A stretch of DNA of 64,000 nucleotides. Origin: Elusimicrobia bacterium RIFOXYA2_FULL_39_19 (lineage in GTDB: Bacteria > Elusimicrobiota > Endomicrobiia > CG1-02-37-114 > XYA2-FULL-39-19). Positions 7,033 through 15,523 of the stretch are shown here, one piece after another. The position numbers and the translations under genes were made by a program. The stretch covers positions 1 to 64,000 of the forward strand of contig MGVC01000001.1 in NCBI GenBank assembly GCA_001800285.1, given 5' to 3'. The notes under the pieces are model-generated. The model did no database searches, was not told where the DNA came from, and worked only from the letters and a program-made list of their open reading frames with translations. Positions within the stretch are counted from its first letter, which is position 1. Every line of letters starts with the position of its first letter.

Positions 7033-7347
7033 ATGTGTAAAAACATTTTTGATGATATGCCTATCATCAGTGCTTACACGCTCGAGCAAGCGATTTCTGA
7101 CGGAATCCTTGTGAAAGTTGGGCAGTGTGGCCGTTACGCCGTGATATTCACCGCTAACCTGTTTTATGACGGCGGTTACGAAGACAAGGACAAGCGGATG
7201 ATTCTTGTTCAAAAAGGGATTGAGATGCTTAAACAATCGGGCCCGGAGGATTCTGATTGTATGCGGTTACGTGTGGTCGAAAAGGACAAAATCTGGGTAA
7301 TCGCAGATGGCCAGGCAGTAACATTCATGAGACCTGAAGATTACTAA
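7033..7347 (+). CDS. DUF6573-like protein
   Basis: A 104-residue protein starting at the ATG after CAGGAGGTGCAAT. Its N-terminal pattern (PIISAYTLEQAISDGILVKV) matches the opening of DUF6573, a small family common in mobile elements and plasmids, often near ArdC and RadC as here. The function of the family is not known to me. The assignment is from memory of the motif and should be confirmed by a profile search. It opens a short run with two zinc-finger-like proteins. Confidence 0.6.
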   Translation: MCKNIFDDMPIISAYTLEQAISDGILVKVGQCGRYAVIFTANLFYDGGYEDKDKRMILVQKGIEMLKQSGPEDSDCMRLRVVEKDKIWVIADGQAVTFMRPEDY

Positions 7348-7358
7348 CGGAGGATGCC

Positions 7359-7556
7359 ATGAAAGATAACCGTTTCGTAATGGAAACTGCTGGTGGTGCA
7401 AGGATATGTAATCCCTGCGGCCGAAAAATCAGGATGGGAGAGAATTGCTTAGCATTTTCAAAAGGTTCCGGCCGATACAGTGTGTCAGGCAATGTTTGCA
7501 GACAGTGCCTGGTAAAATTCGTTGAAAAAACAAGGAATAAGGAGGTATCAATATGA
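7359..7556 (+). CDS. Small zinc-finger-like protein
   Basis: A 65-residue protein with two CXXC pairs (ICNPCGR near residue 16 and VCRQC near residue 47), suggesting one zinc-binding fold of the ribbon or treble-clef kind. Its start follows ACGGAGGATGCC. The end overlaps the next gene by 4 bases (ATGA). Confidence 0.55.
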   Translation: MKDNRFVMETAGGARICNPCGRKIRMGENCLAFSKGSGRYSVSGNVCRQCLVKFVEKTRNKEVSI

Positions 7557-7738
7557 AACTTAAATGTCCGAAAGGATGTAAGACAAAAATGAGATGTAAG
7601 TTCTATCGCGGCTGGTATGTGAATTTTCTTTACGATAGCAAAGGTAAAGAATTAAAGCTCGATGACACTTCATGGGAGCATTATGACAAAAGCTACCGGT
7701 GCAGATTGTGCCATGAACCTGCCGTAGAGGAGAAGTAA
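7553..7738 (+). CDS. Small cysteine-rich protein
   Basis: A 61-residue protein with CPKGCKTKMRC at the N-terminus and CRLCHE near the C-terminus; probably zinc-binding. It is translationally coupled to the previous gene, with AAGGAGGTATCAAT as ribosome site inside that gene. Function unknown. Confidence 0.55.
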   Translation: MKLKCPKGCKTKMRCKFYRGWYVNFLYDSKGKELKLDDTSWEHYDKSYRCRLCHEPAVEEK

Positions 7739-7761
7739 GGTTAGTGTTAAATTTAAGCAAA

Positions 7762-7806
7762 AGGGGAGCAATTCTGTGCTAATCGGAGTTGCTCCCCTAT
7801 TTTTTT
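7762..7806 (+). terminator. Terminator-like hairpin just before a start codon
   Basis: AGGGGAGCAA (7762-7771) pairs with TTGCTCCCCT (7789-7798), a 10-base stem extended inwards by G-U pairs, followed by ATTTTTTT and CGGAGG. The next ATG is at 7824, 17 bases after the T-run. Confidence 0.75.
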
Positions 7807-7823
7807 ATCGGAGGATAAAACAA

Positions 7824-8294
7824 ATGAACAACAAATTTAAAGACGTAAAGTTTATGACAGCAAAAGAAAAAGAGTTGGTGCTAAAAAACTGGATAAGATT
7901 TATTGAAACATTGGTTTCAAATCCAGGTAAAGACAAGCCGGACCTTTTCAGTAAATTTACCAAAAGGTTGTACGAGCATTTACATCTGCATTGTTCGTTC
8001 ATAGCCCACTATGACCGTTATGGCTTTTACACCACGTATTTTGATGACCCTGTCTATACGATAAAGTTCATCCAGCAGTTTGACAGTGATCTTGGGTGCA
8101 AGAGCGTTGAATACGGTTTTAATTGGTGGCAGGATGGCGACTTTGCAGATCTTAATCAGGCTATGTGTATAGCAATCGATGAACACAAGAAAACGCTATA
8201 CGAGAAATTGCGTAATAGCGAGAAAGAAAATGATGTAAATGCAGCTAAAGGTTTGGCTAATAAATGGGGTTACGTGCTTAAGGAGGTGAGATAA
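7824..8294 (+). CDS. Unknown 156-residue protein
   Basis: The start is set by CGGAGGATAAAACAA. The protein is rich in aromatic residues in its middle (SFIAHYDRYGFYTTYFDDPV) and helical at both ends, with no membrane segments. It resembles small mobile-element proteins of unknown role that sit beside ArdC/RadC; I do not recognise a family. Its last base overlaps the next start (8294), so the genes 7824-9841 form one overlapping unit. Confidence 0.6.
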   Translation: MNNKFKDVKFMTAKEKELVLKNWIRFIETLVSNPGKDKPDLFSKFTKRLYEHLHLHCSFIAHYDRYGFYTTYFDDPVYTIKFIQQFDSDLGCKSVEYGFNWWQDGDFADLNQAMCIAIDEHKKTLYEKLRNSEKENDVNAAKGLANKWGYVLKEVR

Positions 8295-8566
8295 TGAAAG
8301 TACTACAGGTAAAGTCACTGGAACACTTGAAGAAAATCTTGTTCAAGGGGCCGGGCGAGTTTTTTATAGCCCTTAACTATGACTGTAAATCCTCAAAAAC
8401 CGTGTCCTATGACAAGAAGTCCAAGGTTTTCTATGTGACAAATTGGATTGACGGCACAGAGCAGGAGTTATCCAGCAGGCAAATCATGAGTGTTGGCTGG
8501 ACAAACATCGGTAAGGCAATAAAAAAAGGAGCTTTCTATTATGAATGTTCCGGGAGGCAGCAATGA
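8294..8566 (+). CDS. Unknown 90-residue protein
   Basis: A small soluble protein with a strand-rich centre (GEFFIALNYDCKSSKTVSYD onwards). AAGGAGGTGAGATA precedes its ATG. The stop overlaps the RadC-like gene start (ATG at 8563). It has a similar size and setting to phage accessory proteins; unknown function. Confidence 0.55.
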   Translation: MKVLQVKSLEHLKKILFKGPGEFFIALNYDCKSSKTVSYDKKSKVFYVTNWIDGTEQELSSRQIMSVGWTNIGKAIKKGAFYYECSGRQQ

Positions 8567-9030
8567 AAAACAAGTTTAATCAATCGTTTGTTCATCTAGA
8601 GTTAGTACGGGATAAAAAGCCGGGGCCAGTTATCACTAAACCGATTGAGGCTATTGCGGTCATCAAGGCAATGCTTGGCAAAATGGACCGTGAATATTTT
8701 ATGTCAATCCATTTGTCTGCACGGAACAGCGTGACTGGCATAGAGGTTGTTTCTGTGGGCATACTTAATGCCAGCATGGTTCACCCGAGGGAAGTGTTTA
8801 AGGCTGCGATTTTGAATTCCTCGGCGAGCATTATACTGGTTCATAATCATCCAAGTTTTGATTTAACGCCAAGTGATGATGACCTTAAGCTCACAAAACG
8901 GCTGATTGAGTGTGGAAAATTGCTTGGCATTGAAGTTTTGGATCACATAATCACTGGAAATGCCGGCGATGAACATTTTTCGATGCAGTCAAAAGGTTTA
9001 ATTAAACAAGAGGAGGGGTCCTATGAATAA
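8563..9030 (+). CDS. RadC-like JAB/MPN-domain protein
   Basis: A 155-residue protein of the RadC family core (JAMM metal-binding domain). The signature HNHPSFDLTPSDDD gives the H-x-H...S...D metal ligands, and VHPREVFKAAILNSSASIIL is the usual segment just before it. The N-terminal helix-hairpin-helix of full-length chromosomal RadC is absent, as in most plasmid and element copies. Such short RadC proteins are linked with anti-restriction and mobile-element maintenance, though their biochemical role is unsettled. It overlaps the ArdC gene by 8 bases. A longer in-frame start (8545) exists but the GGGAGGCAGC site favours 8563. Confidence 0.85.
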   Translation: MKNKFNQSFVHLELVRDKKPGPVITKPIEAIAVIKAMLGKMDREYFMSIHLSARNSVTGIEVVSVGILNASMVHPREVFKAAILNSSASIILVHNHPSFDLTPSDDDLKLTKRLIECGKLLGIEVLDHIITGNAGDEHFSMQSKGLIKQEEGSYE

Positions 9031-9841
9031 CGTCACAGAAATTGTTACGAACAAGATTTTAGCTGAAATGGAAAAGGGAGTTGTGCCCTGGGAAAGGCCC
9101 TGGATTGTTATTCCTAAGCAAAACATGGTGAGCAAGAAGCCATATGGTGGAATTAACCGCCTATTGTTAGCCTTTGAGAATGAAGATTATTATCTTTCAT
9201 TCAACCAGGTTAAACAGCTTGGCGGAAAAATTAAGAAAGGTGCTAAAGCACAGATTGTGATATTCTGGAAACCGATTGAGAAACACAAAGCTGATGCAGA
9301 GAATAAAAAGCCTGAAGAAAAGCCGGAGTATTTTGTTCTCCTGAGGTATTACCGCGTGTTTAAACTCGCTGATACCGAAGGTATTTCCAGGCCGGAAAAG
9401 TTAAACAACAATCCCCGGCGGGAAGATATTGAGGCGTTTATCCAAAGAATCAATCCTAAAATTGAATTCGGCGGGTCGACTGCTTCATATAATCCTGAAA
9501 GCGACACAATCAATATGCCGGTAATTGAGCGGTTTAACGATTCGGATCATTATTATGCGACTTTTATGCACGAATTGCTGCATTGGACAGGTTCCAAAGG
9601 GAGGTTGGACCGGTTCAATGGTGATGGTATAAGCAATTACCATCAATCCTACGGCAAAGAGGAACTTGTCGCAGAGATAGGGAGTGCAATCCTGTGCCAC
9701 TATTTCGGGATATCCTTGCCCGCCCACAATGCTGCATACCTGGATAACTGGGTTAAGGCAATCAAGGGCGACAATAGGATGCTGCTGGGTGCTTCCGCCC
9801 GGGCAGAAAAAGCACTTGAGTTCCTGAAATTGGAAGTGTAA
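9023..9841 (+). CDS. ArdC-family antirestriction protein
   Basis: A 272-residue protein of the ArdC type: an N-terminal ssDNA-binding domain (residues about 1-115) with the VPWERPW motif, then a zincin metallopeptidase domain with HELLHWTG (His183, Glu184, His187) and a downstream Glu in GKEELVAEIG as third ligand. ArdC proteins protect incoming single-stranded DNA of plasmids and integrative elements from host nucleases or restriction. It is a strong marker that this region can transfer as DNA. GAGGAGGGGTCCT precedes the ATG inside the RadC-like gene. Confidence 0.9.
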   Translation: MNNVTEIVTNKILAEMEKGVVPWERPWIVIPKQNMVSKKPYGGINRLLLAFENEDYYLSFNQVKQLGGKIKKGAKAQIVIFWKPIEKHKADAENKKPEEKPEYFVLLRYYRVFKLADTEGISRPEKLNNNPRREDIEAFIQRINPKIEFGGSTASYNPESDTINMPVIERFNDSDHYYATFMHELLHWTGSKGRLDRFNGDGISNYHQSYGKEELVAEIGSAILCHYFGISLPAHNAAYLDNWVKAIKGDNRMLLGASARAEKALEFLKLEV

Positions 9842-9862
9842 AGGATAATGTTCAATGCAAAA

Positions 9863-9908
9863 GCGGGAGGTAATCTGTAAAAGGGTTGCCTCTCGCTATT
9901 TTTATTTT
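9863..9908 (+). terminator. Terminator-like hairpin just before a start codon
   Basis: GCGGGAGGTAAT (from 9863) pairs with GTTGCCTCTCGC (ending 9896) in a long stem with several G-U pairs, followed by TATTTTTATTTT and AGGAGG. The next ATG is at 9923. Confidence 0.65.
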
Positions 9909-9922
9909 AGGAGGTTAGTTTT

Positions 9923-11200
9923 ATGCAGATAACACTTGAAACAGTAAGAGAAACATTAAGGAAGGCACTCGGCTGGGAGTCCTATGTGGCAAGATTTATC
10001 AGTAAAACTATTGAAGCCAGGGATACTCCCACGGTTTGTATTACAAAAGAAGGGGTCCTTAGATTCAACCCTGATTTTCTTGAAGAGCATGTTAAAACCC
10101 AGGAAGATTTGTTTAGTGTGGTATTTCACGAACTGTTACACCCGATGTTCAACCATTTTATTTACCGTTGCGGTGACCTTGAAAACATTGCTACCGACAG
10201 CATAATCAATGCTGTGATAAGTAAACTGTATTGTGAGCAATCTGACGGTGGTAAGTTCTTCGCTAAACTCTACACTGCTACCGGCTTAACCGGGTTACTA
10301 AGGCCAAACAGCAACCTGCGGGAGACGCGGTTTGAGGGCTTGTATGGCAACCTATATTATTGCGGGCCAAAAATTACTACTGGCGATGTAATTCAGACGC
10401 TAAGGATACTTGCTGATACTGTACCTGCGGGTATAACGCTTATTGGCTCGCATTCCGGTGAAGGTAACATTCCTGCTGATATTGCGGAGAAAATTGCTAG
10501 CGAGCTAAAGGACAATATCTCAAAGCAGTACAGAAAGAACGCTGGAAGCAACAATAATCTTGCTGATTTGTTCATAGAGATTCTTAAAAGCAAGTTTACA
10601 CTAAGAAAGCAGATTCTTGAGCGGTATGTTTCAAATACAGTTAAAAGCAAATTTAAGTCGTTTGTGGGTAACGACGCAGAACGGGTTTCACCTGTGCTTA
10701 CATCAGGTTGCAGGCTCAGGCGTGCAGCGGTGTTACTATCTTGTGGTGTATATCCTGTAAGGTATTACATCCCCAAAAGCAGCCTTAAGCCAAAAAGCGG
10801 GATTGTAGTATATCTTGATGTCAGCGGTAGTTTTCAGGATTGCCTGCCGGATATTGTTGGCGTGCTTATGACAATCAAAGATAAACTCGGGAAAGTATAC
10901 GCGTTTTCTAATGTTGTTAAAGAAATCCCGTTTACTGACCTGGTGAAAGGCAAGACTTCAAGCACTGGCGGGACTGATTTTGATTGCATAGCATTATCAA
11001 TCCTTGAAAACAGGTATGAACATTCAATAGTAATTACCGATGGCTATGCTAATTTAAAGGATGACCTTGCAGAAAAGTTGAGGGTATTTAATCCAAGGAT
11101 ACTCACAATAATGTTTGACGGTAAAATGAGCTGCTCTGAGTTTCAACCCTTCGGGGATGTAGTGCAGCTTGACGATATCAAGGAGGTGGTCGGACAATAA
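9923..11200 (+). CDS. DUF2201-like metallopeptidase + VWA domain protein
   Basis: A 425-residue protein with two parts. The N-terminal part carries a zincin motif FHELLHPMFNHF (His69, Glu70, His73). The C-terminal part is a von Willebrand A-like domain starting near residue 290 with the metal-binding DVSGS motif and later SSTGGTDF and IVITDGYA. This is the architecture of DUF2201 proteins, which usually occur with a MoxR AAA+ ATPase, as here (next gene). MoxR-VWA pairs act as ATP-driven chaperone or activator complexes; the target on this element is unknown. The gene has its own hairpin-plus-ribosome-site leader. Confidence 0.8.
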   Translation: MQITLETVRETLRKALGWESYVARFISKTIEARDTPTVCITKEGVLRFNPDFLEEHVKTQEDLFSVVFHELLHPMFNHFIYRCGDLENIATDSIINAVISKLYCEQSDGGKFFAKLYTATGLTGLLRPNSNLRETRFEGLYGNLYYCGPKITTGDVIQTLRILADTVPAGITLIGSHSGEGNIPADIAEKIASELKDNISKQYRKNAGSNNNLADLFIEILKSKFTLRKQILERYVSNTVKSKFKSFVGNDAERVSPVLTSGCRLRRAAVLLSCGVYPVRYYIPKSSLKPKSGIVVYLDVSGSFQDCLPDIVGVLMTIKDKLGKVYAFSNVVKEIPFTDLVKGKTSSTGGTDFDCIALSILENRYEHSIVITDGYANLKDDLAEKLRVFNPRILTIMFDGKMSCSEFQPFGDVVQLDDIKEVVGQ

Positions 11201-11232
11201 GATTCAATTTCAGTTAAGTTTTAAGTTACAAA

Positions 11233-11274
11233 AGAGAGGAAATAAACCTCTCTATTTTTATGCCCAAAAAGGGC
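11233..11274 (+). terminator. Terminator-like hairpin just before a start codon
   Basis: AGAGAGG (11233-11239) pairs with CCTCTCT (11247-11253), followed by ATTTTTA. A mini-hairpin GCCC-AAAAA-GGGC (11262-11274) then leads into CAAGGAG and the ATG at 11288. The arrangement copies that at 5631-5670. Confidence 0.65.
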
Positions 11275-11287
11275 CAAGGAGAATACT

Positions 11288-12742
11288 ATGTTATTAGAAA
11301 AGTTAGGAATTTATGGTTGGACAGAGAAGGATGAGAATTTGTTGTTGGCATGTTTGCTTACCGGTGATCCGTTGTTACTTATTGGAAGCCACGGGACCGC
11401 AAAAACCCAGGTAATCTACAAACTTGCAGAATCCCTGGGCAAGAAATTTATTGCTTATGACGCTTCAAAAGCGTTGTTTGAAGATGTATTGGGCTATCCA
11501 AACATTCAGATGCTCAAGCAAGGCAGGGTTGAGTATATTCCGTCGACAGTCACAATCTGGGATAAGGAGTTTATCCTTATAGACGAACTAAACAGGGCAT
11601 TACCGGAAATGCAATCCAAATGGCTGGAGATAATCCGCTCTAGGAAAATCATGGGCATTCCAACAGCCGTGAAATGGTGTTTCAGTGCGATGAACTTTTC
11701 AAGCTATGCCGGTGCTCAGCAGTTGGACGAAGCATTGATTGGCAGGTTTGCATTGTTTCTTTATCCACCGGAAGCAATGAAAATGAGTGAAGAAAACAGG
11801 ATAAAGGTACTGACTCATATCAATGGTGACGATGGAATTGCAATCAGTGAATGGACTTCAGGCAAAAACTGTAAGACAATCACGCAGGAAGATACCACGC
11901 TTACCGGCGAAACTTTAAGCAAGGTTCTAAAGAAATCTGCTAAGCATTTCATGAAATTGCGGGAACATATGGATACATTACCGGTATTCCTGGCAAAATT
12001 CAGTGAGCTTGTGCTTAAAGAGACAAGCGGGACTCTTTCGCTTGATGGCCGCCGGTTAGGATTTATCTACAGGAACATAATTGCTAACCGTGCAGTTGAG
12101 CTGGCAAAAACAGAGATTTGTAGTGATACTACTCCAAATCTTACAGATAGTGCAAGGTATGTCATAGAATCCAGTATTCCAGTGGGATTAAATGACGCTT
12201 CAATAAAACGCGATGAAATCATGCACAAGTTTGAAATCTGTTTTGACCTGCTGGCAGACTATTTCAAGGATGACTCCGAACTGTCAAATGTAAATTTAGT
12301 GTATGAGCTATTTACTACGAACGATTTTATGCGAAAGGCAGAATTACTGATTAAGCATAATTTATCAGAGCTTGCCAAAACCAAAGCATGGAACGATCTC
12401 GTGAACAACGAAGAAGACATTACCTTGTTTGCATACAGTGCCTTGCAGGTTGAAACCAGGAGACCGGGAACTGTGCCAAAGGAAATGATCGAATCACTGA
12501 GCAAGAAAATTGATTTCAGTAAACTGTGTTCAGAGAGCATTCCTAGACTTAAGAATGACCAGATTGAGTTTATTGAAGAAATAGAAGATTTGTTTAACCA
12601 GGAAACTGACCTGGGCAGGATTGTTGCGTATGGGTGCATCAATAAGCTCACTGAGAAAGATATAATTACTCAGGAGGATATCGAAGAAACGAAAGTAAGA
12701 ATTCAGTCAGAGATTGAGACATTCAATAAACTTATAGCCTAA
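11288..12742 (+). CDS. MoxR-type AAA+ ATPase
   Basis: A 484-residue ATPase. Walker A is GSHGTAKT (residues 33-40), Walker B FILIDELNRA (Asp99, Glu100), followed by the MoxR-like segment PEMQSKWLEIIRSRKIMG and an Asn-sensor/arginine-finger region (SAMNFSS...LDEALIGRF). The C-terminal 250 residues are helical and of unknown fold. It lies directly after the DUF2201/VWA gene, its usual partner, and 12 bases before a third gene, suggesting a three-protein complex. MoxR ATPases usually remodel or activate a partner protein using the VWA protein as adaptor. Confidence 0.85.
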   Translation: MLLEKLGIYGWTEKDENLLLACLLTGDPLLLIGSHGTAKTQVIYKLAESLGKKFIAYDASKALFEDVLGYPNIQMLKQGRVEYIPSTVTIWDKEFILIDELNRALPEMQSKWLEIIRSRKIMGIPTAVKWCFSAMNFSSYAGAQQLDEALIGRFALFLYPPEAMKMSEENRIKVLTHINGDDGIAISEWTSGKNCKTITQEDTTLTGETLSKVLKKSAKHFMKLREHMDTLPVFLAKFSELVLKETSGTLSLDGRRLGFIYRNIIANRAVELAKTEICSDTTPNLTDSARYVIESSIPVGLNDASIKRDEIMHKFEICFDLLADYFKDDSELSNVNLVYELFTTNDFMRKAELLIKHNLSELAKTKAWNDLVNNEEDITLFAYSALQVETRRPGTVPKEMIESLSKKIDFSKLCSESIPRLKNDQIEFIEEIEDLFNQETDLGRIVAYGCINKLTEKDIITQEDIEETKVRIQSEIETFNKLIA

Positions 12743-12754
12743 AAGGAGGCCATC

Positions 12755-14131
12755 ATGTTTAGCGTATACAGATTATCTTTAAAATCAGACAAGAAAGTTA
12801 ATGGATTTAAAAGGTTGAATTTTACTAAAGTTGAAGTACCACTATCAAAGCTATTAAAAGAAGGTATTCACCCGGCGTATAGTTTTGGTAGTTATAAATG
12901 CCTAAGGGATAAACTCACGGATGCAATCAATCAGGAAAAGTTTATTCCGCCGGAATTAAAACAACTCGATTATACTAGAGAATTTAGTTCAGGCGTGAAT
13001 GACTATACAGAAAATGATAAGCTAAAGTTATTTCTTGAAGAAATAAAGGCGGTTATCTACTTTATAGATAGTGATATCAGGTTCCCGGACCTGCTTGAAA
13101 TAGCAAAGGAACAGCTTAAGAAAGACTGGACTCACTATAGTGTAAAAGAGATACTTAAAGCCTGCTACCACGATTTCAACGAACTGCGAACTTTTGTAAA
13201 AAGCAAGGATCCGGAAGTCAAAATGGTTGGTTATGAAAGTCTGGACAATATGCATCTTGATAAAATCCTGAAAATAGAGGATTTCAGTGCATTTGAAAAG
13301 ATGCTTATTTTATATGGGTTTGAAACACACAACTTCAGGTATGCCGATTATCTTAAAAGCATCACTACGGCAGAAGGTTTCCTTTCCCTAAAGCCGGAAA
13401 TAACAGAATTCCAGTTAAAATATCCTGCTTCAAAGGAGAAACCAATCATATACAACTGTAAACTTACAGGCGATGTTGTAAAGTGTTATCCTGAACTGGA
13501 TGAGTTTTCTGAGAAGAAAAGGCAGATTGCTAAGGAATTCAGCCGGCTATATGCAGTCAACAATGAGAAATACTGCCCTGCTGTTCCATTAAGCAAAATA
13601 GAAGAGCTTCAGGAACAAAAAATCGCGTATATCTATTTTGGAAGCCTCAGTTATAGGGAAGAAGCGGATGAATTGCCAACAAAATCCGAAGCGGGCCTTA
13701 AGAAAGAATCAGTTAGGTTCTATAAGATAGACAAGTTCCTGACTGAATCCGCTTCTAACAAGAAATTGCAGGAGATACTAAAGTATTTTGACGAAAAGAT
13801 TTCTGGCCGCAAGGAGGAGATTGTTGAAAGATATACAGATATTGCTGTGCAGGAATACAATAAATCCTTACCTAAGCTGGATAAGTATTTTGCTGACAGG
13901 AAATTTATCAAAGTCAGTATAGATAGTAGGGATGAAGATGGGCAGGAATTTGAGGTGCTTAAAGACAATCCGATTAAGAACCTGTTGCTGTCTATGTATT
14001 TTATCAAGCACTTACGCGGGAATATAGTATTTGATACTGGATATGAAAATGACACTTATCTCGTCAAGGAGCTGGCAAAGGCATTGATTGACAGAAAGGT
14101 ATTCCTGGATGGTGGATTTGTGGAGGCATAG
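12755..14131 (+). CDS. Unknown 458-residue partner of MoxR-VWA
   Basis: A large soluble protein, start set by AAAAGGAGGCCATC. No catalytic motif or known domain is visible; it is rich in Lys, Glu and Tyr, with mostly helical character and short strand-rich stretches near both ends. It follows the MoxR gene by 12 bases and probably belongs to the same transcript. Because MoxR-VWA modules often carry a dedicated target or adaptor gene, this is the likely substrate or third subunit; that is inference from position only. Confidence 0.65.
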   Translation: MFSVYRLSLKSDKKVNGFKRLNFTKVEVPLSKLLKEGIHPAYSFGSYKCLRDKLTDAINQEKFIPPELKQLDYTREFSSGVNDYTENDKLKLFLEEIKAVIYFIDSDIRFPDLLEIAKEQLKKDWTHYSVKEILKACYHDFNELRTFVKSKDPEVKMVGYESLDNMHLDKILKIEDFSAFEKMLILYGFETHNFRYADYLKSITTAEGFLSLKPEITEFQLKYPASKEKPIIYNCKLTGDVVKCYPELDEFSEKKRQIAKEFSRLYAVNNEKYCPAVPLSKIEELQEQKIAYIYFGSLSYREEADELPTKSEAGLKKESVRFYKIDKFLTESASNKKLQEILKYFDEKISGRKEEIVERYTDIAVQEYNKSLPKLDKYFADRKFIKVSIDSRDEDGQEFEVLKDNPIKNLLLSMYFIKHLRGNIVFDTGYENDTYLVKELAKALIDRKVFLDGGFVEA

Positions 14132-14220
14132 CCATGAACCTACTAATTGTATTGTGCTTTATGACCTGGGCATGTCGTTAAAAGGCCCTTGGTACCTATT
14201 TTTTGTAGTGTTAATATTGT

Positions 14221-14249
14221 TTGACTTATCGTCTATAAAAAGTTAGAAT
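14221..14249 (+). promoter_or_regulatory. Promoter of the AT-rich cargo gene
   Basis: TTGACT (14221-14226), a 17-base spacer and TAGAAT (14244-14249) form a good sigma-70-type promoter ahead of the gene at 14311. Confidence 0.65.
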
Positions 14250-14310
14250 TAATTTAGTAGTATTATTTTATAAGTCAACAATCAGAAGATGATATTGGGT
14301 AATTAGCAAA

Positions 14311-15513
14311 ATGAATGAACAAGGTGATGGTACATCAAATAACCAGACAAGGGTTGTTGAGGATGGAATAATAGACATAAATTTGTTGTATGAAAGCATT
14401 TCTTGTGCTGGCAATCCATTAGATTTTTATGCTAGTGGTATTTTCTTTCTTCAAGAACAAATAGTAGCTGTTGGTCATAAACCACAGTGGTTTAAAACAT
14501 TTTTAGAAGAGGTGGGTTATTCTTATGGCCATACTCGTGATGAAGATGTTCAAGATTCAATTCATAAAGCTTTTGAAGCTCTTCGACAAGGAGGTGTGTC
14601 GCAATTACCTGGGTGGAGCATAAATTGGAGCGAGTTTCTTGACATACTAAATGGTACGAAGCCCAAAAAGAGTTTCCCGATTTCACATTGCCTTAAGGTT
14701 CTTTCTGACAACGAAGATAAAATTCCTTTTCTAAATTGTCCCAAATTAATATTCGGAATGATTCTTGGAGATATTGGTGCTGCATTATGTAGAGCGAAGT
14801 CTCTTGGAGATGATTCTGGGTTTATTTGTGAATTAAATCAAGCTCTCAATGAGAAGGCGAAGGTTAAAGATCTTTTAGATTTATATTATATGTTCAATGA
14901 AGTAGGTGAATGTCTATTGGCTGGATATCAAGTAGAAATACTTGGAACTGCCAGTACTCCTACAGGTGGCCCTGATTTTTCTGTTTCATCAAGAATTGGA
15001 AGTAGTTGGAAATATTTTATAGAAGCAAATAGAAAAGAACCAATAAAAGATAAGCCTGAAGCAATTGCAATAAGCGAAGCAATTGACGAAAAAGCCAAAA
15101 AGTTTAGAGACAGCAGTGGCATTGCCACCAACAGTCCAGGTATTATTTATGTTGATATCACAAGTACATCAAGACCAAGCACCAAGGAAATATTAAAAAC
15201 ATTATTTTTGATCAATAAACCATGTAGATGTCGCATATATAAGGCTTATCTTGATAAAGAATTCATTAATCGGTTAAAAAAGATTGATGATGCATTAGCT
15301 GTTGCATCGGTTAAAATTGCACAACTTTCTGATAATGGTTCGGGAGTAGTAGGAGTTCTTTTAACAAGACGTCAATACCTAATGATAGATACAGAGAGTG
15401 TTGCTCAGGAAGAAGGTTCAATTTTGATTATTCATAGAAAGTATGAATCTTCGTTGCCCTTATGTATTGCAAAACAAACTTATCTTATTGATGAAAGTTG
15501 TTTGCTGGAATAG
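14311..15513 (+). CDS. Unknown AT-rich cargo protein
   Basis: A 400-residue soluble protein with its own promoter and no clear GGAGG site, AT-rich compared with flanking genes, so probably inserted later between 12755 and 15524. In the C-terminal half GGPDF followed by YFIEANRK resembles the spacing of a PD-(D/E)XK nuclease core, but the last residue pattern is imperfect and I would not call it a nuclease. The region after it (IIYVDITSTSRPS onwards) looks like alternating strands and helices. Function unknown; a stand-alone defence or addiction cargo is possible. Confidence 0.6.
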   Translation: MNEQGDGTSNNQTRVVEDGIIDINLLYESISCAGNPLDFYASGIFFLQEQIVAVGHKPQWFKTFLEEVGYSYGHTRDEDVQDSIHKAFEALRQGGVSQLPGWSINWSEFLDILNGTKPKKSFPISHCLKVLSDNEDKIPFLNCPKLIFGMILGDIGAALCRAKSLGDDSGFICELNQALNEKAKVKDLLDLYYMFNEVGECLLAGYQVEILGTASTPTGGPDFSVSSRIGSSWKYFIEANRKEPIKDKPEAIAISEAIDEKAKKFRDSSGIATNSPGIIYVDITSTSRPSTKEILKTLFLINKPCRCRIYKAYLDKEFINRLKKIDDALAVASVKIAQLSDNGSGVVGVLLTRRQYLMIDTESVAQEEGSILIIHRKYESSLPLCIAKQTYLIDESCLLE

Positions 15514-15523
15514 TAGTGCCAAC

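Noticed and set aside
14134-14181. 15-codon hydrophobic frame after the 12755 gene
   Set aside because: Too short, with no ribosome site and no neighbour coupling.
14938-15050. PD-(D/E)XK nuclease core in the 14311 protein
   Set aside because: GGPDF and EANRK only loosely fit the pattern; the position expected to be (D/E)XK is imperfect, so no nuclease call is made.
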